DNA from: Dallia pectoralis
Lineage: Eukaryota; Chordata; Actinopteri; Esociformes; Umbridae
DNA: 64,000 nucleotides
Reading direction: 5' to 3'
NCBI GenBank assembly: GCA_029465975.1
Contig: CM055755.1
Coordinates: 8,310,427 to 8,374,426 of the forward strand
Of the stretch, positions 11,521 through 23,732 are shown in pieces. Numbering within the stretch: the first letter of the stretch is position 1; each line of letters opens with the position of its first letter. The position numbers and the translations under genes are program-made. Under the pieces are notes generated by a model. The model did not search any database, had not been told where the DNA came from, and saw nothing but the letters and a program-made list of their open reading frames with translations.

Positions 11521-12045
11521 TATTTATTACATATATATAATATTAAAGTGAAGTGGATGAATGCCTTGAATATCGGGGTGCACAATTGGTTGATTTTAGT
11601 GTAGGTATATGAGCTCTGATTGGATGCAGGCCATTAGTCGTCTGGCAAATATGCCTGTGTCAATAATAATGAAAAATTTGCAAGAACAGGACATGCCAAC
11701 AATTTTTTTAAGTTGTTAAGTTTTTATTGTTTAACACATTATCACAACACAATGTGGAAGTGCCGATATGTCTTTAGACCTTTCATCCATATAAATAAAT
11801 GTGACAATAAAGCTTGCGTGAATGTTTATATGTCTATATGTTGGACTAATGTGGTTATCATTATAATAGAAAATCTTGGAAAGATATTGATGCAGTTTTA
11901 GCAGGTTCTAGTTCTGTAATGCAGCATAAGCACTGGCCCAATAATTGCTTTCAGTGTTTTCATTTACATTGGGGATCCATCAGGGAAATAGCTAGTCTTG
12001 TTCAGGTCTGATGTGATATAATGTGCACAAACATAGCTCGTATTC
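11521..12045 (-). other. 3' region of the minus-strand CD225 gene
   Basis: The first 170 bp below the stop codon at 12046 are homologous, inverted, to the 3' UTR of the plus-strand copy after 30268 (shared blocks around CACTGAAAGCAA and TAGAACTAG). A minus-strand AATAAA at 11723-11728 is a likely polyadenylation signal. Confidence 0.6.
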
Positions 12046-15000
12046 TCAACCAAGTGTGAGTTTCAAAACAAAAGCAATGATGGAAAATACAATTCCAATG
12101 ACAAGTCCAACAATGTTGAGGATCTTGGCCGTCCTGGAGGCTTCTGATGCTTTTTCTAGCGCTCCAACTTTGTTTGCTTCATGCACCTTCAAACACACAA
12201 CGGAACATTATCAGTTCAGTATCCCATTTAGCTTACCGGTAACTTATCTTTTTTGTTTTCACACACATTATTCATTAATTAATCCTACAAATATTTTTAT
12301 AATAGTTAATAGTTACTCCTATATATATATATGTACCATTTTATCGGATAAGGCAGGTAAAACTGATTTCTTTTTATTTCTCATGGGATTTATATTCAAG
12401 TGTAGGGTTGAACAGAATCTCCCAGAATGGTTATTATTTTTTAGTTTTTGTCTTTTGTTAAGGAATTTTTAATTAGTACCTTTAAGTAAGCAAACCTATT
12501 TGATGCGGTTGGCCCTATGTTATGAATGTGAGTCAAATGCTATGCTAACAGAGAGCAACAGGCAGAGCTAAGGCTAGAGAGCCCACAAGATTTCACTAAG
12601 CTTGTCAGAACGCTGGCAAGACTGATGATATGTATGAATAATACATTGACTCCGTAGCAGCCACTTTAGGTGTTGAGCTACCAAACACTAACGGACGGGA
12701 CACAGATTATTACACATGTGATTACATCAAATCTAGAGCACCCGTCGCCGACCGGGCTGAAACGCTCCCCTGGAGGTGTCCTAACGCTACTGGATTAACC
12801 ACAGAGGCCTCCAAACCAGACTTCCTTAATGACACATCTTAATGGCACATCACGGGTACTAGACCAAAGGAATCAACTCCAGCCGGGATCTGGTCTGACG
12901 TAGTGCGCCGCAGAGGGAAATCCAGCAAGAAATTAAACACCACCACCACCCGAACGATTACTACAAAACAGGTACGACCCACTGGCTCAGAACAAAACGG
13001 GTGTATGAACCAGGGAAGCTAACCAAAACACTAGCATTAAGGCTAAAAAACAAAAACAAATAAATATAGCCCCGAAACCACTGCTTATACGAGTGCTAGA
13101 AGAAACTCAGCTCAACCCAGATTTGATAAACCTGACTCAACTTCGATTGGGGACGATATAACCAAGCATATCAGAATGACAAAGACTGAGAACTTAACCG
13201 TGTCTGACACATCAGTGAGAGAGCTAACAGAGATGCTGCCAGCTATTCTCTCTACACACCCAAGCAACATGAGAATTATTATCCACACTGGGTCTACTGA
13301 CATTCTACATAGGAAAAATGGCTCTGAGATCCTGAAACAAGATTTCTCTCTTCTACTGGAAATAATAAATCACTCTCAATTTCAAGATGTTTTTATCTCA
13401 TGGCCCAATCCAACCTTGGGGAAAGGAATTGAATCTTTTCACAGACTCCTTGGGCTGAATTCATGGCTGATATCGACGTGTCGCAACTACAGGATAAATG
13501 TTCATTAACAATTTAATATTTTTTGGAACTGTAAAGACCGCTTTAGACCTGGTGTGGTTTATCCAAACATAATGGGATGCTGGCTGCTTGGTGCCAACCT
13601 ACGCCACGCTCTTGGAATGCCATTCCCAGACAATATAAGCATGAAGGACAGCGCACATAGAGAGAGGATCCATCACCTGACTCTCTAACCCAAATAACTC
13701 ACTGCTTCCAGAAGATGTCCTTGTCCTGAGCTGGGGCACAATGACCCCCCTCTCCTCCTCCACCACACTCACCCTCTCCCCCTTCAGAACTTTAATGATG
13801 ACTTTGCTGAACTGCTCTCTGTCATATTTGTTCATTTCAACTTCTTTATTGTAACAGGGGACTAACATCCACATAGATAATGGTGGATCTGGTTATCTCC
13901 AGAGGTCTCACTCTAGATCTGGTTATCTCCAGAGGTCTCACTCTAGATCTGGTTATCTCCAGAGGTCTCACTCTAGATCTGGTTATCTCCAGAGGTCTCA
14001 CTCTAGATCTGGTTATCTCCAGAGGTCTCACTCTAGATATGGTTATCTCCAGAGGTCTCACTCTAGATATGGTTATCTCCAGAGGTCTCACTCTAGATCT
14101 GGTTATCTCCAGAGGTCTCACTCTAGATCGGGTTATCTCCAGAGGTCTCACTCTAGATCTGGTTATCTCCAGAGGTCTCACTCTAGATCTGGTTATCTCC
14201 AGAGGTCTCACTCTAGATCTGGTTATCTCCAGAGGTCTCACTCTAGATCTGGTTATCTCCAGAGGTCTCACTCTAGATCTGGTTATCTCCAGAGGTCTCA
14301 CTCTAGATCTGGTTATCTCCAGAGGTCTCACTCTAGATCTGGTTATCTCCAGAGGTCTCACTCTAGATCTGGTTATCTCCAGAGGTCTCACTCTAGATCT
14401 GGTTATCTCCAGAGGTCTCACTCTAGATCTGGTTATCTCCAGAGGTCTCACTCTAGATCTGGCTATCTCCAGAGGTCTCACTCTAGATCTGGTTATCTCC
14501 AGAGGTCTCACTCTAGATCTGGTTATCTCCAGAGGTCTCACTATAGATCTGGTTATCTCCAGATGTCTCACTATAGATCTGGTTATCTCCAGAGGTCTCA
14601 CTCTAGATCTGGTTATCTCCAGAGGTCTCACTCTAGATCTGGTTATCTCCAGAGGTCTCACTCTAGATCTGGTTATCTCCAGAGGTCTCACTATAGATCT
14701 GGTTATCTCCAGAGGTCTCACTCTAGATCTGGTTATCTCCAGAGGTCTCACTCTAGATCTGGTTATCTCCAGAGGTCTCACTCTAGATCTGGTTATCTCC
14801 AGAGGTCTCACTCTAGATCTGGTTATCTCCAGAGGTCTCACTCTAGATCTGGTTATCTCCAGAGGTCTCACTCTAGATCTGGTTATCTCCAGAGGTCTCA
14901 CTCTAGATCTGGTTATCTCCAGAGGTCTCACTCTAGATCTGGTTATCTCCAGAGGTCTCACTCTAGATCTGGTTATCTCCAGAGGTCTCACTCTAGATCT

Positions 15001-17363
15001 GGTTATCTCCAGAGGTCTCACTCTAGATCGGGTTATCTCCAGAGGTCTCACTCTAGATCTGGTTATCTCCAGAGGTCTCACTCTAGATCTGGTTATCTCC
15101 AGAGGTCTCACTCTAGATCTGGTTATCTCTAGAGGTCTCACTCTAGATCTGGTTATCTCCAGAGGTCTCACTCTAGATCTGGTTATCTCCAGAGGTCTCA
15201 CTCTAGATCTGGTTATCTCCAGAGGTCTCACTCTAGATATTGTTATCTCCAGAGGTCTCACTCTAGATCTGGTTATCTCCAGAGGTCTCACTCTAGATCT
15301 GGTTATCTCCAGAGATCTCACTCTAGATCTGGTTATCTCTAGAGGCCACACTCTAGATCTGGTTATCTCTAGAGGCCACACTCTAGATCTGGTTATCTCT
15401 AGAGGCCACACTCTAGATCTGGTTATCTCTAGAGGTCTCACTATAGATCTGGTTATCTCTAGAGGCCACACTCTAGATCTGGTTATCTCTAGAGGTCTCA
15501 CTATAGATCTGGTTATCTCTAGAGGCCACACTCTAGATCTGGTTATGTCTAGAGGTCACACTCTAGATCTGGTTATCTCTAGAGGTCTCACTCTAGATCT
15601 GGTTATCTCTAGAGGTCTCGCTCTAGATCTCTAGATAATTCGGATCATTCCTGAGTATTTTTTGTAGCATTTATTACCCCGGATGTTGAAGACAACGCTG
15701 TTTCTGTTAGGAAAATAAACATTCATGAGACTTTATAGAGGCCATAGCTACTCCACCAACAATGAATGTGTCAATTGATAAACTCCTGAATAATTTTATT
15801 GAGTTGGATGAGTGGCCTCTTCCTCCCCCTGCGTGCCTAGAGGCGTGGCCACTTACCCGTCGGTCCTCCCCTGCGTGCCTGAAGGAGTGGCCTCTTCCTC
15901 CCCCTTCGTTTCTGGATGGGTGGTCCCTCCCCCCTCTGCCGGTCTCTCCTCTACCGGCCACTCCTCTGCCGGTCTCTATTCTACTGACCTCCCCTCTGCC
16001 GATCAGATGGGCGGGGAGAACAATAAAACCGCCACTGTGTGGACAGGCGGAGGGGAGACTCCCTGCAGAACCACCTTCTTGGAGTTTTTCCCTCCCTCCC
16101 GCCCCACCTCCCCTGACATTTTAGGGTTAGGCCTGGTTGGTCGGGGAGCCTGACCATTGCGGCGGAGTACTGTCACATGTGGTTGAGCTGTGTTGTCACA
16201 GGGTTAGGGGAGAGCACTTCTGTGCATCATGTTGATTAGGAGCTGTTTTGAGTTTATCTAAGCTGTTTTGAGTTTATCTAAGCTCAGGGCATAGGTTAGT
16301 TAATCAGTAGGCTATTTAAGGTCCCTGGATAGGTTCATCATTGTCGGTTATTAATATAATATTACGTGTGGTTGTAGGTGAGTGTTGTGTTATTTGTATA
16401 GTCGTGCACTGTGTTTTTGTAAATGTTCGGTCACTTTTGTTTTATGTATGTTTTCCGAGTCAGTGTTTCTTGTTTGTTTTATATTGATAGAAAATAAACA
16501 CCACAAACGGATATCTGCTCTATGGGCTCCTCTCTACACTTCACCTTACGGAGCTGTGACACTTTGCTTGTTTCTTCAGTGAAAAAATCTAAAGTATTAG
16601 GCAGACCATCATAACTACAGAGCCAAACAATGACTCTGTATCACTACTAAAACCACCGCGAAATAACTTGTCTGTTATGTCAGAATTTAATAGAATTGAC
16701 CCAAAAACACTTAAAGCTTCCACGTGTTGTCTTGACACACTACCATCACACTTAAAAACCACAATGGATCTTACCTGTGGGTTTTTGTTTGCATGCCAAA
16801 CAACACTGGTCTTTTGACATTTCTTTTCTGCTCCTCATGGCTCAGTACTTAGCCTGTGTTCAGTGCATCCATGTGAGAGCCAACCAACTATTTGCCATTA
16901 AAAAAGCTACAGGTGGGGGAAATTAACTTTTAATTGCCATAGTAACCTGCTTCACGTGTGTGTCTGTAATATGGCCACATGTTCAAGAGTATGTAAACTT
17001 TTGATCAGGGCCATTTTGCGTGATTTATGTTATCATTAAGATTTAATTTGGGGCCAAACAACTGTGTGATCTTCAAATCATTACTGTCCTTAAATCAAAA
17101 ATGTATTTTACTTTATCAGTTATATTTTCAAACTCAAATTGAATGCAACATTTTCTGATCTTTTGCCAGGCTATGCAGACTATATATATATATAATATAA
17201 ATACTTTCATAATTGTTAAATAAGTTAATCTGAATATTTTATTTCTTACCTTGTATGAGAAAACTAATGCAGCAATTCCAATTGGCCAAAAGAGAAATAA
17301 AGTGGTAAAAATGGACGATACCAGGTAGGTTGGCACATTGGTGGGAGTAGTGGTTACTTCCAT
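12046..17363 (-). CDS. CD225/dispanin (IFITM-like) small membrane protein, two exons
   Basis: Exon 1 is 17363-17250 (ATG start, 38 codons, AAG|GTAAGA donor). Exon 2 is 12186-12046 (46 codons plus TGA, acceptor TTTGAAG|G). The joined product is 84 residues. Exon 1 carries NVPTYLVSSIF and the first hydrophobic helix ending GIAALVFSYK. Exon 2 carries EKASEASRTAKILNIVGLVI and a second membrane helix. This two-helix layout, with the conserved A..AS..AK segment before helix 2, is the CD225 domain; family members include IFITM restriction factors that alter endosomal membranes. Which subfamily this is cannot be told by eye. The intron is 5,063 bp and swollen by a LINE-like fragment, a 30-bp minisatellite and an LTR. 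Product and start agree with the paralogue at 29659. Upstream, the ISRE-like GAAAAAGAAA of the paralogues is changed to GAAAATAAAG. Confidence 0.8.
12720..13690 (+). pseudogene. Retrotransposon ORF1 remnant with SGNH-hydrolase-like domain
   Basis: A plus-strand frame at 13176-13508 reads RIIIHTGSTDILHRKNGSEI and later QDVFISWPNPTLGKGIESF, the pattern of the SGNH/esterase-like domain in ORF1 of some fish non-LTR elements. Upstream (about 12900) WSDVVRRRGK-like sequence and downstream, in other frames, FRPG and MGCWLLGANLRHAL-like sequence continue the homology. The GDS motif expected at the start reads GDD, and frames are broken, so it is dead. It lies antisense inside the intron of the minus-strand CD225 gene. 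Confidence 0.6.
13880..15640. repeat. 30-bp minisatellite, about 58 copies
   Basis: Unit TCTGGTTATCTCCAGAGGTC plus TCACTCTAGA, highly homogeneous on the left, with a CCACACTC variant on the right. Because 30 is a multiple of three, both strands carry frames of over 500 codons with no stop; these are artefacts of repetition. On the minus strand, which is the sense strand of the host CD225 intron, each unit carries CTAGA|GTGAGA, a decent 5' splice-site look-alike. Confidence 0.98.
15700..16170 (+). mobile_element. Internal 3' remnant of an LTR retrotransposon
   Basis: A proline-rich, GC-rich frame (15762-16124) with internal repetition (EWPLPPP, AWPLTRR) lies just left of an LTR-like sequence and ends in a purine stretch GCGGCGGAGTAC. 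The same GGAGTAC|TGT junction is seen at the polypurine tract of the complete element at 23.0-28.2 kb. I read it as the 3' end of a truncated Gypsy-type element, not as a host gene. Confidence 0.4.
16171..16561 (+). repeat. Putative LTR (about 391 bp)
   Basis: Begins TGTCACATG and ends GCTGTGACA, so the termini are short inverted repeats. It has a TATTTAA box near 16311 and AATAAA at 16493, the usual LTR order of promoter and polyadenylation signal. No clear target duplication was seen, in keeping with a truncated element. Confidence 0.5.
16562..17249. other. CD225 intron sequence, no further gene
   Basis: AT-rich, no recognised coding or repeat structure. Confidence 0.4.
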
Positions 17364-20300
17364 TTCTAAGCAATATAGTTGTTGAAGGTAATTGAATCAA
17401 CTTGAAGCTTATGGGTAAGAAGCAGTGCCTTTAATGAGCGCAGGCAAACAGTGGGGTTGTGGGAAAATAAAGGGGTGTGGCATAGGGAAAACGTTTATGC
17501 TTGCCAGCAGAGGAGGAAGAAGGATGTTGTGTGCGTTATGTGTATAGTGTGACGGGTAATGGAGCTGCCGTCTTCAGATTGTGAACGAAGCAGCGTTTTT
17601 AGACAATTTAAGGAATACAAAGTCGATATTCTGCTTAATAGATGTATTTTTTAAAGGAAGATCATTTTATTACATGTTTATATGGTTTCATAAAAAATAT
17701 TTTAAAAAGTAATAAACTTATTAATATGTTGTCCTTTTTGGAAAATGTTTAGGGTAAGAGAGTCCAGGGTGCGTTATTTAACTCTGGTGCCGGGAACTGG
17801 AAATAACCCTTTACAATAATATAACATAATCATGTCTTTTGAATTTAGTCCCAAAATGTACTCTAGGTTGCGTTTCTTTCAGTTATGCTATGAGTCATAG
17901 CCACAAAATCCTGCTTCTCTCCAGCAATGTTTGATTAAATTCATGCCCTGTACATTTTATTTGCAAGTTTGCCCTTAAGGACGCTAATCAGGTCATCTGA
18001 GCATTTCTGCAACTGGAATTAAATATATAAATAACAGTTTTATCACTGAAAATTCATCTTCGCAAATTTTTTTTTTTATTTACACTTCAAAACGACTTGC
18101 CACCACTGGGTGTCGCTCCAAGGTTTATAGTGTTTCGCATTCTACAATATGTCACGGTTGAGGCCTATGTAAGAGGATCTGACATTTTAATCACCCGGGG
18201 TAGTGCACACCTACCTCTCAAACTCTAGCCAAGATGTGATGTGCGTTTTGCAACTCTCACCTAAAGGGCCTATAAGCGAAGCACCTCGGCTATCGTGGAA
18301 ACATTAGCAACACGAGTAAAGAAGTATATATTCAGACACAATAGTTGAAGTATGCCCAACCCTTTTAGCTCTGCTTTTGGAAGACTGTAGTTGCCATAAA
18401 CCCCTAAGTAGCCTCTCTGATTAGTGTCCTTCTCACCCAGATACTCAATTACTGGGTGCGGTCGGTTCTAGACATTCATAGTCTGGGCCCAGCTACAATA
18501 ATCTCCGTTCATAAGATGAGTCCAGTGTGAAACAAAGAGGATTAGATGTGGCAAATGTGATGAACTCCGCATGGTCAGGGAATCCAAGGCCAGGGCGTCA
18601 TGTTTTCAATCCACAAAGGCTCACTCATGACTAGAATTAGAATTATGCACTAGATTGAGAATCTGCGTCTTTGTGGCACAAAAAAACAACCTTTGCACAT
18701 AGTTTGGTTTTACGTGTTTTAGGCAAAGTCTCCGAACAATTATGTTTGTGAAATATACTTCTACGGCCAAGATAGTGCTATCTTTCCAGAGCTGAGAGGC
18801 TTTTCAATCCGCCATCAAATGAAGGCATAAAAACTACACCCAAAGACGTTGGTTGCTCTTTTTCTAGGGTAGATTAACTTTAAACATCTGGAATGTTAAT
18901 TAGAACCAGACTAGCACTCAAGGATGAATGTGGGCGTTGCTGTGGACTGCGGATTGCGGACTGAATTGAGGTGTACGAAAACCCTTATTCGACTGAAAAG
19001 ACTAAACCTTTCATGTGATTCAGTCGGTGATAGCAAGTAATCTTTGCTTTGTAAAACGGAAATAATGGAAATGTAACAGGAGAAGAAATAAAACATTTTT
19101 TTACTTTTATATACATTTAAAGATGTTAAAAATAGCTCTTAGCTATAAAACCAATGTATATATATATATACTGATCTCAATTTGTACATTTGCATTCCTC
19201 GAGCATGTAATGAATAGCAATTGCGCTCAGGTGATTGATATTCACGACCACTCCTACTATCTGTCACTAGATGGCATGATGATCCAGGCACTGAAGGTGG
19301 CGGGCATGAGGACCTCACAGAGCATAAGCTGTCTGTTAATTGTGCTTCTTTACTAACGTCAGATCAAACCTGAATCAATGTCTGCAGGATAACCTAAAGA
19401 TCACAGTATTCCCCTCAACATGTGTACGGTCAACGGGGTGTAACGGGGTGTTTTGTAACTGAACACCAGCACGGCCTACGTATATATAATTTGCATAGTG
19501 GCATGTGCTGTTAGGTTTGGGCCACGTGAGAGGAAACTCCAACGTTATTTTTTTCCTTTGTCCAAACTATGCAGTGCTTTTAAGTAGGACATGTTTATTA
19601 TATGCTCTTGAAATCCAAAAGTGATCTAATAGGATTCACAATAGGAGATAGGAGACATTAAATACACATGTAGTATGGGATTCACCCGTGCCCGGGTCGT
19701 GTACCAGAAGATTTATGTTCTGGATAAAATCAGTTCCACAGCCGTTCCTCCATAATACATACTGTGTTTTTTTTTGCATGAGATTAGAAAGAATGACTGG
19801 TTTTCTCCTCATTTGACTATTGCATTGTCTTTTAATCCTTTACAGTCCAACGTATTTTACACTCACTGTAAATTAATTTTGTAGACAGATTAACATTTGG
19901 TATATACGTGTCCTGTTGAAGGCCATGTTCTTGGTCACGGTCATGTTCCTGGTCACGGTTATCTTCTTGGTCGCGGTCATACGGTTTACCATCACATGTT
20001 AGGTCCCTGGATCATTAGGGTACCCTCAGGTTGTGTCTTCAATGAAACCAAAACTATCTCTGTGTGGATCAATGTGAATCATGTCGTCACCAGGTGCACA
20101 GGAGCCAACCGTGGGGTTGCTGAAACAACATAGACCGTATGCTAAAAAGATACAAAACATTATGTATGGCGAACTGGATAAATCCTATTGTTAACAGATG
20201 ATGAGACGATGGTTTATTACAAATTTTTGCAAAATTATTTATTTGGAAAGCCAGAAACCAGAAAACTTGATTTTAACATAATTGAGAGATTATGTACTGA

Positions 20301-23015
20301 TAGACAGGAAAATTTTGTTTGCAAGAATTACCATTTCTGGGATAAGTTTCAAATGTACCAATGCATTTTTTTTGCAATATTGAAATGTAAACAACATTTT
20401 GCTTAACGTGACCTTGTTTGATGTTTAATATTGCAGAGATCTAAATAAAAAATGTAATATTGAAAAAGTGCCTTTGCTAAAAAGCAATGTTGAATAACTT
20501 TCTCCATTTATTGCATTTCACTTTAATGTGTTGTTCATGGTTTCAAGTGTTCTAAAATAAAAACTATAGAAACTAGAGTTTAATAGCAACGTAAATTAAT
20601 ATTTCGGTTCAAATTGTGGTTGTGGAAATTATGTAAATACAAGATAATGAGAGTGTGATAGAATACTGGGTTTGTAAGGTATGCTACAGGTTAAAAAGTC
20701 CATAAAACATTCTAACCAATGTGAGATATCATTTAAAGACAGAAAGGACACATTTATGGATTCTGTTATTTTAATTATATACTTTTTTGTTGTTTTATGT
20801 CACTGGAATAGAAGGGAAATATTTGTTCGAATAATTAAAAAGTGTAGTTATACAGTAAAATGATAGCAACATACTATTTTCTGCCATACAATGCTGTCCA
20901 AATATTTGCTGTCCAAATATTTCTTTTGTGGATGAGTCCTGGATCCAAAATTTTTTTAATCAACAGAAAGTATAGGGACCACTACCCATTAATAAAAACA
21001 TGAATACATTTTTAATGGAAAGATTCCTTTGTCAGTTTTATTAATTGCCCTAGAGGCAACTCAATTTATTCCAAATGTGAGGTACAGAAAATCTTAACGC
21101 TAGTCTACCTTATTGCATGTATCTCTAGAGTAAACATTCCAGTCAGCAGAGACATAATACAATCAAACATCAGGCTTACAATACTTTCACTGCTGCAGAA
21201 CAGCTTTAAGATGTTACCTCATTACATATTCCCTTAAAAAAGGTGTGATGTGACTCTGAAATGTACATTATTCATGCACCAATATAGCCGAGAAAATGTG
21301 TTGGGTTTACGTGATGGTCATTTTATTTAATAGGTTCCAACATATCCAGTAGGATAGCCAGAATAAACTATTTTGCCTATATTTGTCAACAATCTACTGG
21401 ATTCCAGCTAAATGAAACATTCACTACATCCACAGGAGCCCTCTCTGCTACCAGCTGATACTGTCACATCTCCATCCGAGGCTGCCCCTTCTCCTGGTCC
21501 AGGGCAGTTTGGTGGTTACCAGTTTGCTAGGCACCACACTTTGTTTGGCTTCTAAATTAAGTGGGCCAAACCCTTGATTTCCTGTGCCTGGTTCTTTTCT
21601 TCTCTTCACCACGCCAAAGGCATCTCGCCAGCAGCACTCACTTGTTTAAATAAAAATCACAAAAACTAGATAAAAAATGATTAGATATATCAAAATCAAA
21701 GTTAAATAACCACTTCGTGGCCCTTCTTGTATAATAAAAAATCAAGAGTTTGACCAAAATGGGATGAGGCTAATGACATCATCATTCTCTTCCCCACTGG
21801 CAGCATTCAACGATAGTTGCCATAGTTACTTGACTCTAATGTGCCTTGACATTTGCAATTTGATTAGATTTTTGCCTGTTCAGTGTTCAGGTAAGAAATC
21901 TGCTTGGTATTGTATATATGGTAAAAAAAAACTCAAACTGATTGTGTGAACAAGACAACAGTGGACTAATGAGTCCAAACATATTATTGCATTGGAGTAA
22001 AAAGCAAAGGTTTAGAAATATACAGTACATAACCCATAAGATAAAGGGTCTAAATCAATTAGCGGCTTGCTTTTCAAACCCTAACATTGATTGATGCTGC
22101 TTTTAAATGCTATGTAGCATTAGCAATATTCATTGTCTCTGGAAACTGTAGGAAAGTAAAAAACTAACTGAAAGTAATTCAACAACATTCGACAAGTTAC
22201 CTAGGAAACTAAAAGTTGTTACTGAGCTCAACTTCTTGTGCTTCATCAATAACTAACAATGACTTGAAGGTTACTTCAAGGTGCTTCCTGACTGAAATGG
22301 TTGGGTCACATTTAAAGTTTCAATAAGAACATTTGCCTATGCAAAATGCAATGAACGATGTATATGTGTACTCAGTTTATACCTCTGGGTCTTCAAACTC
22401 TCTTGTCCTGCAACCACCGCCAATGAATTAGTCAATTCAAGGACCCCAATCAAATCTGGTCCAGTAAAGATCATTTCATTAGCTTAATTCCTATGTGAGT
22501 CCAGTATAAAAATCGTATTAGCTCACTGCTGTTATTGGCTCGTCATCATCACACACACTATTCCCTATTACACAATCACCATCTTGCTAACCTTCTGCTG
22601 CCCTTGACTTTGCTTGTTATAGTTTCTTATGGTGTGTGTTTTGACAGACCGGCTCAAGCCTATTGAGTGTTTCCAGGCTAGGCCTGTTGTGTCCGATACT
22701 ACAACCAACGTGCACTTTCTCCTCCCACTGGGACTGTATTTTTCCACAACTGCTACTGCGGCGTCGAGACGGGAGTGAGGCTCTGCCCTTCTTGCTTTTC
22801 GGGCATGGCCTTGGAATGGGCAAACGTTGTGGCTCCCACGGTCACAATGACAAACGATAGGAGTTTATCGCGAAGAGCAACGATTGTCTTTCTCACCTTC
22901 TCGTAGTCAGGAACTGGATGGTCCCCAAAATGTAGCTCGCGTGGAAGATAGAGGCGACGACAGACATCCGGATTGCCATTGTGTTCATTCCCCTGAGCCC
23001 CTCCTTATCACCTGC
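17364..23015. other. Promoter-side duplication then about 5 kb with no gene recognised
   Basis: 17364-17800 is the diverged counterpart of the upstream regions of the other CD225 copies. From there to 23015 I see only short, unconvincing frames (for example 20188-20406 and 22617-22860) and AT-rich sequence. No splice-bordered exon of a known family was seen. Confidence 0.4.
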
Positions 23016-23020
23016 ATGGC

Positions 23021-23481
23021 TGTCACGCCGGCTCTGTCTCGTAGCCGGCGAGGTGTGTGAATGCAGAAAAGGAGGCAGACCAGGATCCGTAGCGTTGATG
23101 AGTTTTTAATGTACTCTCGTGACAACGCCACTTGCTAAGTACTCACTAGTACCGTAACCGAAACAAAAACCAGCGACACAGCGCTTAAAAGTAAAGGCCC
23201 GACAACAAGGGCTCAATATGAAAATAGACACACAAATGTCTCTAATATAACGCCGGGAGGCGTGTACACACGTACAACAGTCAACAATACCACACGAGGA
23301 CATGACCCCACAGAGGAAGCCTATATAGGAGACTAATGGGGAATGAACACCAGGTGTGTGCAATAGACAGGACTAGACAAAGTGACAAATGAGGGGCGGC
23401 GGCCGCTAATACGTCGGCGACGACGAACGACGAAACCCGCCACCAGAGGGCAGGGGAGCTGCGCTAGAGGGATTCCTCACA
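23021..23481 (-). repeat. 3' LTR of the Gypsy element
   Basis: 461 bp. In element orientation it runs TGTGAGG ... GTGACA. It is identical to the 5' LTR except for one G fewer in a G run near 23393. Confidence 0.95.
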
Positions 23482-23732
23482 GTACTCCCCCCCTGACGGG
23501 CGGCTCCAGCCGTCCGTCGCCGCCGACCCAGAGGCCGACCCGGAGGACGCGGAGCTGGACGATCAGGCCGCCGACGATGGAACGCCTCCACTAACGTAGG
23601 ATCGAGTACGTCCCTCGCCGGCACCCAACAGCGTTCCTCCGGACCGTACCCCTCCCACTCCACAAGGTACTGGAGGCCCCCTCTCCGGCGTCTGGAGTCT
23701 CTGATGGTGCTGACACGGTACGCCGGACCCCC
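23406..23732 (-). pseudogene. Integrase chromodomain tail, after an in-frame stop
   Basis: Directly downstream of the TGA and in the same frame: YLVEWEGYGPEERCWVPARD, the chromodomain signature of chromovirus-type Gypsy integrases, which can direct insertion to marked chromatin. The frame runs on into the 3' LTR and stops at 23406. Confidence 0.85.
23482..23494 (-). promoter_or_regulatory. Polypurine tract
   Basis: Minus strand AGGGGGGGAGTAC directly before the 3' LTR; the expected plus-strand DNA primer site. Confidence 0.8.

Noticed and set aside
13846..15634. Open frames of over 500 codons on both strands
   Set aside because: They follow only from a 30-bp unit without stop codons; the same array is open in several frames.
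20188..20406. 72-codon plus-strand frame
   Set aside because: No recognised motif or splice context; AT-rich sequence of this length often stays open by chance.
22617..22860. Overlapping short frames in a slightly GC-rich patch
   Set aside because: No family resemblance and no partner exon on the other side of the Gypsy insertion.
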